NCBI GenBank assembly: GCA_963712565.1
Contig: CAVQIP010000029.1
Location: 29,097-93,096 of the forward strand
DNA length: 64,000 nt
From: VAZQ01 sp963712565
GTDB taxonomy: Bacteria; Pseudomonadota; Alphaproteobacteria; Rhizobiales; Xanthobacteraceae
Reading direction: 5' to 3'
The position numbers and the translations under genes are program-made. Under the pieces are notes generated by a model. That model saw nothing but the letters and a program-made list of their open reading frames with translations, was not told where the DNA came from and searched no databases. Within the stretch, counting starts at the first letter, position 1; each line of letters begins with the position of its first letter. Positions 52,223 through 61,807 of the stretch are shown piece after piece.

Positions 52223-52972
52223 TTACTTCTCGCCGTAGGTTGCGCGCGCAATGTCCGGAACGGGAATGCCGTCGTCGATCGCCTTGCAGCGAACCGCTTC
52301 GGCCTTCGCCTTCGCTTCCGCCGCGTCAAGCACTTCGAGCACGACGTCGCGCGGAATGAAACAGACGCCGGTGTCGTCGGCGACCACGAGATCGCCCGCC
52401 GCCACTCGAACTTCGCCGATCTGGATCGCGCCGTTGATCTCCACGGTCTCGAGCCGCCACTTGCCGGTGACCGGCGTGATGTCGCTCGCCCACACCGGAT
52501 AGCCGAGCGCGCGGGAATGGGCGATGTCGCGCACGCCGCCCTGCACGATCGCGCCGAGCTCGCCCTGCCGCTTGCCGGTCTGGGCGGAGATGCCGCCCAT
52601 GTTGGAGACATTGGCCACGCCCTGGATCACCAGCACGTCGCCCGGCTGGGCGAGATTGTGGGCTTCGAACTCCGCCATCCGGTTGACGTGTCGGCGCGCG
52701 CCGTCGAGCGGATCGATGCGTTGCAGGATGTTGCGCACGGTCAGCGCCGGCCCGGCGATGCATTTGCCCGCGATGGTCGGCTTGAGCACCGACGCGCCGA
52801 TCACGCCCGACGGGATGCCGAGCTCGTCCATGGTGTCGGAGATGATGCCGGTCGGGTCGCCCAGCGCGATGAGGCGCTCGATCGCGCCCGCGGGCGGCCG
52901 CGGCACCGCCATCAGCCTGATGTTCTCGGCCGCGATGCGACCGGTCAATCGCTTCGTCTGCGCAATGGTCAC
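52223..52972 (-). CDS. RraA/HMG-aldolase family protein
   Basis: 249 residues. The family core GAIVQGGVRDIAHSRALGYP with Arg and Asp of the metal/substrate site, and VWASDITPVTGKWRLETVEI; also NSNMGG-like VANVSNMGGISAQTGKRQGE. Members are 4-hydroxy-4-methyl-2-oxoglutarate / oxaloacetate lyases or RNase E inhibitors; length and context favour the aldolase. Start GTG 52972 with GGGAG; GTG 53008 is possible. Confidence 0.85.
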   Translation of the reverse strand: MTIAQTKRLTGRIAAENIRLMAVPRPPAGAIERLIALGDPTGIISDTMDELGIPSGVIGASVLKPTIAGKCIAGPALTVRNILQRIDPLDGARRHVNRMAEFEAHNLAQPGDVLVIQGVANVSNMGGISAQTGKRQGELGAIVQGGVRDIAHSRALGYPVWASDITPVTGKWRLETVEINGAIQIGEVRVAAGDLVVADDTGVCFIPRDVVLEVLDAAEAKAKAEAVRCKAIDDGIPVPDIARATYGEK

Positions 52973-53143
52973 TGGAGCGCTCCCGCTCTGCTCTTCGCCA
53001 TTTGGCACATCACTCTACATCCATCGCCGGGAGTGAAAAAGCAGCGCAGTCTCGTAGCGCAGCCCGATGCGCGGCTGGGCGCTTGCCCCGACAGGCGCCG
53101 CTCGTTACCGTTGCGGCGCTCCCACAGCCAAAGGCCAATCCCC

Positions 53144-53845
53144 ATGATCGATCTTTACGCGCTCACCAGCCCGAACGTGCAGAAAATCTACATCATGCTC
53201 GAGGAATGCGGGCTACCCTACAAGGAGCATTTCGTCGACGTCTGGAAGGGCGACCAGTACAAGCCCGAATTTTCGAAGGTCAATCCCAACAACAAGATCC
53301 CCGTGATCGTCGATCACGACGGGCCCGGCGGCAAGCCGTGCAAGGTGATCGAATCCGGCGCCATCCTGCTCTACCTCGCCGAGAAGACCGGCAAATTCCT
53401 GCCCAAGGACATGGCCAGGAAATACGAGGTGATCCAGTGGCTGATGATCCAGCTCAGCGGCGTCGGGCCGATGTTCGGGCAATGGACCCATTTCAAGCTG
53501 TTCGCGCCCAAGACCGGCAGCGACTATTCGATGGCGCGCTATACCTCGGAATTGAAGCGGCTCTACGAGGTGCTGGAGAAGCGGCTCGGCGAGGTGCCCT
53601 ATCTCGGCGGGCAGGACTATTCCATCGCCGACATCGCGACCTTCCCGTGGACCCGCAACCACGACGCCCAGGGCGTGAAGTGGGAGGACAACCCCAATCT
53701 CGCGCGCTGGTTCAACGCCATCAACGAGCGTCCGGCGGTGAAGGCGGCGCTCGCCAAGATCGGTGCGATCAAGTCGAACCGCGAGACCGCCTCCGACGAC
53801 GACAAGGACCGCTTCTTCAACCGCGGCCGCTACGCCCGGGCGTGA
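53144..53845 (+). CDS. glutathione S-transferase family protein (YghU/YfcG-like)
   Basis: 233 residues. Thioredoxin-like N-domain (DLYALTSPNVQKIYIMLEEC, NPNNKIPVIVDHD, VIESGAILLYLAEKTGKFLP) and helical C-domain (QWLMIQLSGVGPMFGQWTHF, GGQDYSIADIATFPW). The ordering Thr/Asn near position 8-10 and the Met-rich C-domain resemble disulfide-bond oxidoreductases of the Nu class. Confidence 0.9.
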   Translation: MIDLYALTSPNVQKIYIMLEECGLPYKEHFVDVWKGDQYKPEFSKVNPNNKIPVIVDHDGPGGKPCKVIESGAILLYLAEKTGKFLPKDMARKYEVIQWLMIQLSGVGPMFGQWTHFKLFAPKTGSDYSMARYTSELKRLYEVLEKRLGEVPYLGGQDYSIADIATFPWTRNHDAQGVKWEDNPNLARWFNAINERPAVKAALAKIGAIKSNRETASDDDKDRFFNRGRYARA

Positions 53846-53917
53846 CGCGACGTCCTGGCTGAGTGGCTTGGCATAGTTTGCTGTCGACAGTCATATGAAC
53901 TGATCGACCTGTGCGGT

Positions 53918-54727
53918 ATGAGCGCGGGGAGGGGCGTGTTGGAGCTCGCAGGCAAGGCCGCCGTCGTCACCGGATCGAGCTCCGAGGGCGGCATCGGTGC
54001 GGAGTGCGCGAAGATGCTCGCTTCGCGCGGCTGCAACGTGGTGGTGAACTACGCGAGCAACGCGAAGGGCGCCGCCGCCGTGGTCGCCGCCTGCGAGGCG
54101 GCCGGCGCTCGCTCGGTCGCCGTGCAGGGCGACGTGGCGAAGGACGCCGACTGCCGGCGGCTGGTGCAGGCGGCGGTCGACCACTGGGGCCGCCTCGACG
54201 TGCTCATCAACAACGCCGCCGTCACCAGGACCATTTCGCACCAGCGCCTCGACCTGCTCGATGCCGACGAATTCCAGCGCACCTACGCGGTCAATCTGAT
54301 CGGCAACTATCAGATGTGCCGGGCCGCCGCGCCGCATCTCAAGGCGACCGGCGACGCGGCGATCGTGAACATTTCTTCGATCGGCGCGATGCGCGGGGCC
54401 GGAAGCTCCATGGCCTATGCCGCCTCCAAGGGCGCGCTCAATACGCTCACGGTCAGCATGGCGCGCGCGCTCGCGCCCGAGGTGCGCGTCAATGCGCTGT
54501 GTCCCGGCGGCATCCTGGGCAGCTGGACGCGCAAGATCATGACCGAGGAGCAGTACGCAGCGCGCGTGCGGCAGGCGAAAACCGAATTTCCGCTCCGGCG
54601 CGGGATCTGCCCGATCGACGTGGCGCGGGCGGCGCTGTTTCTGGTGGCGGACGCCGTGGTGATGACCGGCGAATGCTTGCGCATGGACGCCGGCGAGCAT
54701 CTCGGCGCCAACCTGATCCGGAACTAG
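53918..54727 (+). CDS. short-chain dehydrogenase/reductase
   Basis: 269 residues, Rossmann fold. NAD(P) loop GSSSEGGIGAECAKML, INNAAVTRT, catalytic Ser in VNISSIGAMRG and Tyr/Lys in MAYAASKGALNT, PGGILGSWT. Start uncertain: ATG 53918, or GTG 53936/TTG 53939 just after GGGGAGGGG. Substrate unknown; the cofactor loop has S-E-G rather than the usual G-x-G-I spacing. Confidence 0.88.
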   Translation: MSAGRGVLELAGKAAVVTGSSSEGGIGAECAKMLASRGCNVVVNYASNAKGAAAVVAACEAAGARSVAVQGDVAKDADCRRLVQAAVDHWGRLDVLINNAAVTRTISHQRLDLLDADEFQRTYAVNLIGNYQMCRAAAPHLKATGDAAIVNISSIGAMRGAGSSMAYAASKGALNTLTVSMARALAPEVRVNALCPGGILGSWTRKIMTEEQYAARVRQAKTEFPLRRGICPIDVARAALFLVADAVVMTGECLRMDAGEHLGANLIRN

Positions 54728-54780
54728 GCCCGGTTTCCTGAACGGAGAGCAGAATCACGAGCGCACCAATCGTGCCGCGA

Positions 54781-54912
54781 ACTCGGTGTGCTCCCTCCCC
54801 CCTTGCGGGGGAGGGCTGGGGAGGGGGGTAGCGCGTTTGGCAAAGTCGGTGTGTGAACCTCAGGACCCCCACCCCCAACCCCTCCCCGCAAGGGGGAGGG
54901 GAGTGCACCGAG
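54781..54912. repeat. long inverted repeat, class C
   Basis: Left arm 54781-54830 (ACTCGGTGTGCTCCCTCCCC..) and right arm 54862-54912 (..AGGGGGAGGGGAGTGCACCG AGT) are inverted copies of about 50 bases around a 30-base loop. Each arm contains CCTCCCC..TTGCGGGG. In a gene-free space before a hydrolase gene. Confidence 0.8.
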
Positions 54913-54997
54913 TGCGTCGCGCCGTTGTCCAACGTCAGGAAACGTGCTCCGGCTAAATCGGTGACCAATCGCTGAAATGCACGGGAGGAAAATGGAG

Positions 54998-55852
54998 ATG
55001 CCAGCATCGCAACAGATCGAGACGCGCGCCGGGGTCGGCTATGCCAACCATGATGGCGTTTCGCTCGCCGGCGACCTCTACCTGCCGGCGGGAGCGGGGC
55101 CGTTTCCGGCGCTTGTGGCCGTGCACGGCGGCGGCTGGCAGGCGGGTGCGCGCAACGCCTTTCAATTCTGGGGTCCGTATCTCGCCGAGCGCGGCTACGC
55201 GCTGTTCGCGGTCAGCTACCGCCTGGCGAAGAAGGGCCAGAAAATGTTTCCGCAGGCGGTCAACGACGTGCTCGCGGCGGTGCAATTCGTTCGCGGCAGC
55301 GCGGGCGAGATCAGGGTCGATCCCGATCGCATCGGGTTGTTCGGCGCTTCCGCCGGTGCCCACCTCGCGTCGCTGGCGGCGCTCGGCGGGGCAAGTCAGC
55401 TGTTCAAGGGCGCCTATCCAAAGGACGCCCACGCCGCGGTCAGCGCCAAGGTGAAGGTCCTGGTCGGCGTCTACGGCGTCTACGATCTCGTCGAGATGTG
55501 GCAGCGCTACCAGCTGCAGAGCCCGCGCGAGAACAATATCGAGAATTTCATGGGCGCCGCGCCGATGGACGACCCGCGGCTCTATTTCGACGCCTCGCCC
55601 GTCAACTATGCGACGTTCGCGAACAATCAGCTCGGCGTGTTCCTGAGCGTCGGCACCGAGGACGATCTCGTCGACCGGCGCGCCCAGACCGACGCGTTCC
55701 TGATGAAATTGAAGCAGGCGAACTTCTTCGTGCGCACCTGCATCGTGCAGGGTGCGCCGCACTATTGGGTCGGCGACCCGATCGACGAGCCGAGAAGCTA
55801 TTCCGGCTTCATGGCGCCGCGCCTGATCCGCTTTCTCAAGGAGCGGTTATGA
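54998..55852 (+). CDS. alpha/beta hydrolase (HSL/carboxylesterase type)
   Basis: 284 residues. Oxyanion motif VHGGGWQAGA, nucleophile elbow IGLFGASAGAHLAS (Ser), late VGTEDDLVDRR (Asp region) and APHYW (His). Esterase of small acyl esters probably. Start ATG 54998, nine bases after GGGAGG; ATGs at 54992 and 54977 are alternatives. No signal peptide. Confidence 0.85.
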   Translation: MPASQQIETRAGVGYANHDGVSLAGDLYLPAGAGPFPALVAVHGGGWQAGARNAFQFWGPYLAERGYALFAVSYRLAKKGQKMFPQAVNDVLAAVQFVRGSAGEIRVDPDRIGLFGASAGAHLASLAALGGASQLFKGAYPKDAHAAVSAKVKVLVGVYGVYDLVEMWQRYQLQSPRENNIENFMGAAPMDDPRLYFDASPVNYATFANNQLGVFLSVGTEDDLVDRRAQTDAFLMKLKQANFFVRTCIVQGAPHYWVGDPIDEPRSYSGFMAPRLIRFLKERL

Positions 55853-55903
55853 GGTGAGGTTCGCCTTGCGGTGAAGCTCGGCCAGCCCGGGATTGAATGA
55901 GCG

Positions 55904-58200
55904 CTAGGTCAGCGGCGTGGAGATGATTGTGCCGACGCCGCCGGTGGGCGCCATCAGCCATTCCGCGGTCGCGCCGGTGAGCGCGTTCTGCCACATCAAG
56001 TCGATGATCGCGTCGCTGTTGAAGTCGGCGGTGGCGACCACCTCCCATCCCGGGGCGAGCGGCGTGCCGAGCAAGTTCGCGCCGCCGGTGGGCGCCATCA
56101 GCCACTCGGCGGTCGCGCCCGTGGATGGCTGCTGCCACATCAGGTCGGTGACGTGGTCGCCGTTGAAATCGCCGGTGGCGATGACGTTCCATCCCTGGGC
56201 GAGCGGCGTGCCGAGCAACGTGCCGACCCCGCCGGTGGGCGCCATCAGCCATTCCGCGGTCGCGCCGTTGGACGCGTTCTTCCAGAGCAGGTCCGTGATG
56301 CCGTCGCCGTTGAAGTCGGCGCTGGCGATGACGTTCCACCCCTGCGCTGGCGGCGTGCTGAGCAAGGTCCCGACGCCGCCGGTGGGCGCCATCAGCCATT
56401 CGGCGGTGGCGCCGGAGGATGCGTGCTGCCACATCACGTCGGTAATGTGGTCGCCGTTGAAATCGGCGGTGGCGATGACGTTCCATCCTTGGGCGAGCGG
56501 CGTGCTGAGCAAGCTGCCGACGCCGCCGGTGGGCGCCATCAGCCATTCGGCGGTCGCGCCCGAGGACGCGTGCTTCCAGAGCAGGTCCGTGATGCCGTCG
56601 CCGTTGAAGTCCGCGCTCGCGATCACGCTCCATCCCTGAGCGAGCGGCGTGCCGAGCAACTTCGCGCCGCCACTGGGCACCATCAGCCATTCGGCGGTCG
56701 CGCCCGTCGACGCGTGCTGCCACATCAGGTCAGTGACGTGGTCGCCGTTGAAATCGTCGCTGGCGATCAGGTTCCATCCCTGGGCGAGTGGCAGGGAGCG
56801 CAAGCCGGCGACCCCGCCATTGGGCGCCATCAACCATTCGGCGGTCGCGCCCGTGGACACCTGCTGCCACATCAGGTCGACGGTGCCGTCGCGTTGAAAT
56901 CGTCGCTGGCGATCACGTTCCAGCCCTGGGCCAGCGGCATGGTGAGCAAGGTGGCGATCCCACCATTGGGCGCCGTCAACCATTCGGCGGTCGCCCCCGT
57001 CAACGCGTTCTTCCACAGCAAGTCCGCCATGCCGTCGCCGTTGAAATCGCCGGTGGTGGCGACGAAGTGGAAATCAATATTGGCGGGCAGCACCGTCAGG
57101 GCGTTGCTGCCCAACGTGGCGCCGACGTCCGCCACGTCGCCGGTGCCGATCGCCGTGCGGTCACGCAAATTGGGGAGCGCAAAGGTGATCCGTCCGTCTC
57201 CGCCGTATGTCGTGCCCAGCAGGGAAAACAATGCCGTATTCTGGTTGATCGGCAGGAGCTGGCCGTTGGCCTCCGCCCATCCGTCCGGAACGAAGCTGCC
57301 CGCGAACGCGACCACCTCGCCGAGATACTGTTGCGTGGGATCGATACTGCCGCCGACCATCGACGGAAAAATGCCCTCCAGGGAGATCATGTAGATGAGA
57401 ACCAGCGACGGCTCGTGATTGTCGAGCGGCTGGCCGCCGCCGCCGACCGCGGCGGGAAGATTGGCATTCGACAGCGTGGCCTGCACTTGCCCCTCGGTTG
57501 CGCCGACCGGCAATTGGAACAACTCGCCGACGATGGTGCGGCCGCGCAAATCCGGCAGGCTGAACGTCGTAACGCCGTTCCCGCCGTAGGTCGTGCCGAT
57601 GAGCGAGAACAAGGTCGGGAAATCGGCAATCTGCAATGTTTGACCTGCTGCCTGCATGAAGCCGCTGGGCACGAAACTGCCCGCGAACGGCACCACCTGC
57701 CCGATGAAGTCGACTCCGCCCGTGCCAGTGAAGGAGGGAAAAACGCCCGCCGTCCGGATGAGGTAGGTCATCGGCAGCGAGGGCTGATAATCGTCGAAGG
57801 GCTGGGAGCCGCCGCCCAGGCTGCTCGGAAGCAGCTCCTTCGAAAGCGTGATCGCGTTCGAGCCGATGGCGGAACGCGGGGCAAAGCCCAGTTGTTCCGC
57901 TCCGATCATGGTCCGCCCGTCCAAATCCGGAAGCGCGAACTGCGTTGTTCCGTTGCCCCCGTAAATTGTGCCGAGCAGGGAAAACAACGCGGTATTTTGA
58001 TTGATCGGCAGGAGCTGCCCTTCGGCCGCATCCGAACCGCCCGGAGCAAAGTTGCCGGCGAAGGTCCGGATCGAGCCGAGCGGAACGCCCTGTGGGTCGA
58101 TGTTCGGATCGCCGATATTTGACGGGAAGATGGGGCCCGACAGCGGAATGAACTGGGTCAGCGCGAGCGAAGCCTGACGATTGTCCATTGATACCGGCAT
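55904..58200 (-). CDS. tail-collar and FG-GAP/VCBS repeat protein (one frameshift)
   Basis: About 765 residues if one base is restored near 56890. The first 380 residues hold three phage-tail-collar (microcystin-dependent MdpB-like) domains, each with FAGxFxPxG, GQLLPINQNTALFSLLGTIY and GGNGTTQFALPDLDGRTMIG phrases. The rest is eight FG-GAP-like units of 48-49 residues (GATAEWLMAPTGGVGTLLST, LAQGWNVIATADFNGDHITD) with calcium-loop DFNGDGITD. One interval between units is 146 bases rather than 144/147, which shows a deleted base and splits the gene at 56872-57016. No signal peptide seen; likely surface or tail-like adhesin. Confidence 0.85.
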
Positions 58201-58836
58201 GATGTCCTCCGCCGGTTCGTAAGCTCCACCCGTTGGACAGCTTACACGATCGATCGCCGTAGCTCCACAATTTCAGTCGCGTTCCTGGTCGAGCGCGATA
58301 ACGCGCAGCTATGACAATCCCGTCGCGAGGGAGTTGCGCGGATTCATCGCGGCTGCGATCGCGCACAGTGGCCCAATTCTCGACTGCCGCATTGGACGGT
58401 GTCTCGGTACGCTCATGCAAGCACTTGGCGCGACTGCTTCTCCCCAGCGATAGCGAAGTCGCACGCGCGTCGGGGCGCGGCTTCCTGTGGGAGCGGCAGT
58501 GAAGCCTCCGATTCCGTGATTTGACATGCGTTACACGAATCACCTATGCGACGGGCATCATCGCAACATGCGCCTGAATGTCGGCGCGAGCTCTGCTCGC
58601 GGCGCGGCGCCGTCCGCGGGTCGAGCCTCGGCTTCCCGCGCATCAAATGGCTTGGCCGGATGCCCAAGGCGAGTACAACTTATGGATGTGTCAACGGGCA
58701 GGTCGGCGGGCCGGCGGTCTGTTGTTCGCCTGTTATTTACAGGGAAAGCAGCAATGGGCCAGTCAAGTGGTGTTATGGCTGTACGGCCACGTCTATCCCA
58801 GGTTGTAGAGGCGTCCGCGCCTCCAAAGTGCTTTTG
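58201..58836. other. gene-poor stretch of about 640 bases
   Basis: Lies upstream of the FG-GAP gene and downstream of the DUF1932 gene (both minus). Several overlapping open frames exist on both strands but none has a ribosome site, family pattern or consistent codon use. No RNA gene or terminator was recognised. It may contain the FG-GAP promoter and old insertion debris. Confidence 0.5.
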
Positions 58837-59688
58837 CTAGCCCGTCGCGCCCTTGTGCAGGAATGCCTCGAGCGCGGAGACGTCGTGCTTCTCGCTCGCG
58901 AAATCGCGTGCGATCTGTTCGTAGAAATGCGCGGCGCCGACGTAGAGCTCGTGCGCCGAGGGATCCTCGCCGACGAAATCGGCGATCTCGTGCATCTCCG
59001 CGACCCAGCGATAGGCTTTGGGCGGCATCAGCGACAAATTGCGTTTGAGCCACGCCAGCATCTGCGGCTGGCTGCCTTGCAGCTCGGCGAACAGCGCATC
59101 GGCGGTTCCGCCGCGCGTCGCCGCCAGCAGCATCGCCGCGCCCAGCGCCTGCGTGCCCTTGGTGATGCCGGCGTAGGACATCTTCACCGCCGAGGCCGCG
59201 CTCAAGGGGCCCTCGAGCACGCGCACGTCGAGGCCGAAATTCCTGAGCGTGGCAAAGCGCGCGGCGGCGGGTCCGGAGGCGTAGAAGCGCGGGCCGGCAT
59301 CGCCCGGCTTTGGCGGCGACCCGATGATGCCGGCGTCGACGAAGGGCGAGCCGGTGGGCGCGACCGCGGCGGCGATGCGCTCGACCGTCGATGGGCTGAC
59401 TGCGTTGCAGTCGACGAAGACCGGCTTGCTGTTGCTGGCGGTGAGCGACGGCGCGAACCGCCGCGCCAGCGCGACGGCCTCGCCCGGCGGAAGGATCGAC
59501 AGGATGAAATCGCTTGCCGCGATCTCTTCGTCGCTCGCCGATGCCATCCCGGCGGCCTTGGCGCGCGCGGTCGTCTCGGCGCTGCGCCCCTCGAGCGAAG
59601 TCAGCACCTTGAGGCCATGCTCGACAAGCCGCCTTCCGACGGCGGCGCCCATCATGCCGGGCGCGATGACGGCGACGACGGGATTCAT
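58837..59688 (-). CDS. NAD(P)-dependent dehydrogenase of the 6-PGDH/HIBDH superfamily with DUF1932
   Basis: 283 residues. Rossmann start VVAVIAPGMMGAAVGRRLVE, SDFILSILPPGEAVALARRF, VFVDCNAVSPSTVERIAAAV, VDAGIIGSPPKPGDAGPRFY, and the helical DUF1932 half SAASAVKMSYAGITKGTQAL with the conserved Lys. Start ATG 59688 (GGAG upstream); 92 upstream codons are rejected. Divergent from the aldolase gene. Hydroxy-acid oxidation likely. Confidence 0.88.
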   Translation of the reverse strand: MNPVVAVIAPGMMGAAVGRRLVEHGLKVLTSLEGRSAETTARAKAAGMASASDEEIAASDFILSILPPGEAVALARRFAPSLTASNSKPVFVDCNAVSPSTVERIAAAVAPTGSPFVDAGIIGSPPKPGDAGPRFYASGPAAARFATLRNFGLDVRVLEGPLSAASAVKMSYAGITKGTQALGAAMLLAATRGGTADALFAELQGSQPQMLAWLKRNLSLMPPKAYRWVAEMHEIADFVGEDPSAHELYVGAAHFYEQIARDFASEKHDVSALEAFLHKGATG

Positions 59689-59911
59689 GGCATTCTCCAA
59701 TCCGGTTGGGCTGCGGGCGCGATCTGCCGACATCCTTGCACCTCGGCGAGGCGTGCAGGCAAGGGGGCGGTGGCTGTCCCGCACGCAGCGCACCGCTTCG
59801 CTTCGCTCCTGCTGCGCTGCGCCCGCGACAGGCGCCGCCGCGGCTTGGCAATCGCTACTATTTGCGCTTTGCTCGCGGCCCAACCGCCGCCCGTTCGACA
59901 GGAAACGCCCC

Positions 59912-60631
59912 GTGCCCGATAATCTGTCCGACCTCCGCCACGAGGTCGCGCTTGCCAACCGCATGCTCGCGAACGAAGGCGTGCTCGACGCCTTCGGTCA
60001 CGTCAGCATGCGGCATCCGAGCAATCCGGAACGCTATCTGCTGTCGCGCTCGCGCTCGCCCGCGCTGATCGAGGCGGCGGACATTCTGGAATTCACGCTC
60101 GACTCCGACCCGGTCGATCCTGCCACGGTCCAACTCTACGCCGAGCGGGTCATCCACGGCTGCATCTATCGGGCGCGTCCAGACGTGATGGCGGTCTGCC
60201 ATCATCATGCGCCGGCGGTGATGCCGTTCTGCATTGCCGGCGCTCCCCTCGTTCCGGTGTTCCACGTGGCGGCGGTCATGGGGGAGACCGTGCCGTTTTG
60301 GGATCAGCGCGACGATTTCGGCGACAGCAATCTGCTGGTGGTCAAGCCGGAAGAGGGGCGCTCGCTCGCGCGCGCGCTCGGCCCCCATTCCGCGGTGCTG
60401 ATGCGGCGGCACGGCGCGACCGTGGTGGGCGGCAATGTGCGCGAGCTGGTTTTCCGCTCGATCGCCATGTGCCAGAACGCCGAATACCAGATGCGCGCGC
60501 TGGCGCTGGGGAGCTTCGGCGCGTTGACGCCGGGCGAGACCAGGCTCGCCGCGGCGATCAATCTGTCGTCCGTTCCGCTGTCGCGCGCCTGGGACTATTG
60601 GACCGCGCGGGCGGAGAATGCCGGGCGTTGA
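59912..60631 (+). CDS. class II aldolase/adducin family protein
   Basis: 239 residues. Zn ligands in VCHHHAPAVMPF (HxH) and RRHGATVVGGNVRELVF. N-terminal VALANRMLANEGVLDAFGHV, SMRHPSNPERYLLSRSRSPA. Start GTG 59912 with AGGAA. Fuculose-phosphate-aldolase-like or a decarboxylase; family members in aromatic clusters are often hydroxybenzoate-type decarboxylases or hydroxyacid lyases. Confidence 0.88.
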   Translation: MPDNLSDLRHEVALANRMLANEGVLDAFGHVSMRHPSNPERYLLSRSRSPALIEAADILEFTLDSDPVDPATVQLYAERVIHGCIYRARPDVMAVCHHHAPAVMPFCIAGAPLVPVFHVAAVMGETVPFWDQRDDFGDSNLLVVKPEEGRSLARALGPHSAVLMRRHGATVVGGNVRELVFRSIAMCQNAEYQMRALALGSFGALTPGETRLAAAINLSSVPLSRAWDYWTARAENAGR

Positions 60632-60821
60632 ACGCGCGGCGTGGGTTTGCCGACCCCGTTGATTGATATAGTATTTTCGTTTTGTCGGGCCGCTCCGGCG
60701 GCGATCGCGCACGCCGGCGAGCCCGGCTCCGCACCGCACCCCGGAGGACGATACGGTCGCTTGCCGATGCCGGGAAGAAAGCCCATGGAGTGAGCACGAT
60801 CGCAGGTCAGGAGCCGGCGCG

Positions 60822-61796
60822 GTGAGCCTCTGGATTACCGAAGCCGAGGTGGTGCGCCTCATGGACATGAAGGGGGCGATTGCCGCATTGGACCGCGCGC
60901 TGGGCCTGGAAGCCGCCGGCAAAGCCGAGAACATGGTGAAGACGCACGCCGTCTGGGGCGGACATCATACGCTGCACGCGATCGGCGCCACCTTTGCCGA
61001 TGACGGCTTCGTCGGCACCAAGACCTGGGCGCATGCCAACGGTGCGGCGCCGCTGCTCATTCTGTTCGACAGCCACAACGGGTCGCTCAAGGCGATCATC
61101 GAAGCCTTCGCGCTCGGGCAACTGCGCACCGGCGGGATCAGCGGGCTGGCGACGAAATACCTGGCGGCCGACGGCGCTTCCGACATGGCGCTTATCGGTA
61201 CCGGCAAGCAGGCCATGACGCAGCTCGCCGCCGTGGCCGCGGTGCGCCCGCTGCGGCGAGTGCGCGCCTTCAGTCGCGACGGCGCCGCGAGGGCGGAGTT
61301 CGTCGCGCGGGCCAGGAAGGCGCTGGGATTGAACGTGGAGGAGGCATCCTCGGTCGCCCAAGCGGTCGACGGCGCCGCCATCGTCACGTTGGTGACGCGC
61401 GCGACCAAGCCCATCCTCGAGTCCGACATGCTCGCAGCCGGCACGCATGTGAACGCCGTAGGCGCCATCTCGCCCGAGCGCACGGAGTTCGAGCCGGCGC
61501 TGCTCTCCCGTTGCGCGGCGGTGGTTGCCGACAGCGTGCCGCAGGTGCAAAACCTGTCGAGCGAGTTCATGCAATATTACGGCCGCGACGAATCGAAATG
61601 GCGCGCGGTGCGTCCGCTGTCTGCCGTGGTGGCCGAGGGCAAAGGCCGGCCCGCCGGCGCCGACCTCACTTTGTTCAAGGCCATGGGCATGGGCATTTCC
61701 GACCTCGCGCTCGGTATCGAAATCCTGCGCCGGGCGGGTGAGCAACGCCTCGGCCGCGAATTTCCGCACCCGCAACCTGCCAAACTGTTCGCCTGA
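60822..61796 (+). CDS. ornithine cyclodeaminase / mu-crystallin family protein
   Basis: 324 residues. N-terminal LWITEAEVVRLMDMKGAIAA, FDSHNGSLKAIIEAFALGQL, RTGGISGLATKYLA, Rossmann GTGKQAMTQLAAVAAVRPLR, and LFKAMGMGISDLALG. NAD(P)-dependent imine/amino acid chemistry. GTG 60822 with AGGAG. Eleven bases before the bicupin gene, one transcript. Confidence 0.88.
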   Translation: MSLWITEAEVVRLMDMKGAIAALDRALGLEAAGKAENMVKTHAVWGGHHTLHAIGATFADDGFVGTKTWAHANGAAPLLILFDSHNGSLKAIIEAFALGQLRTGGISGLATKYLAADGASDMALIGTGKQAMTQLAAVAAVRPLRRVRAFSRDGAARAEFVARARKALGLNVEEASSVAQAVDGAAIVTLVTRATKPILESDMLAAGTHVNAVGAISPERTEFEPALLSRCAAVVADSVPQVQNLSSEFMQYYGRDESKWRAVRPLSAVVAEGKGRPAGADLTLFKAMGMGISDLALGIEILRRAGEQRLGREFPHPQPAKLFA

Positions 61797-61807
61797 AGGA
61801 GGCTCCC

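Noticed and set aside
58546..59922. 458-codon plus-strand frame
   Set aside because: Antisense to the DUF1932 dehydrogenase, which has all family motifs.
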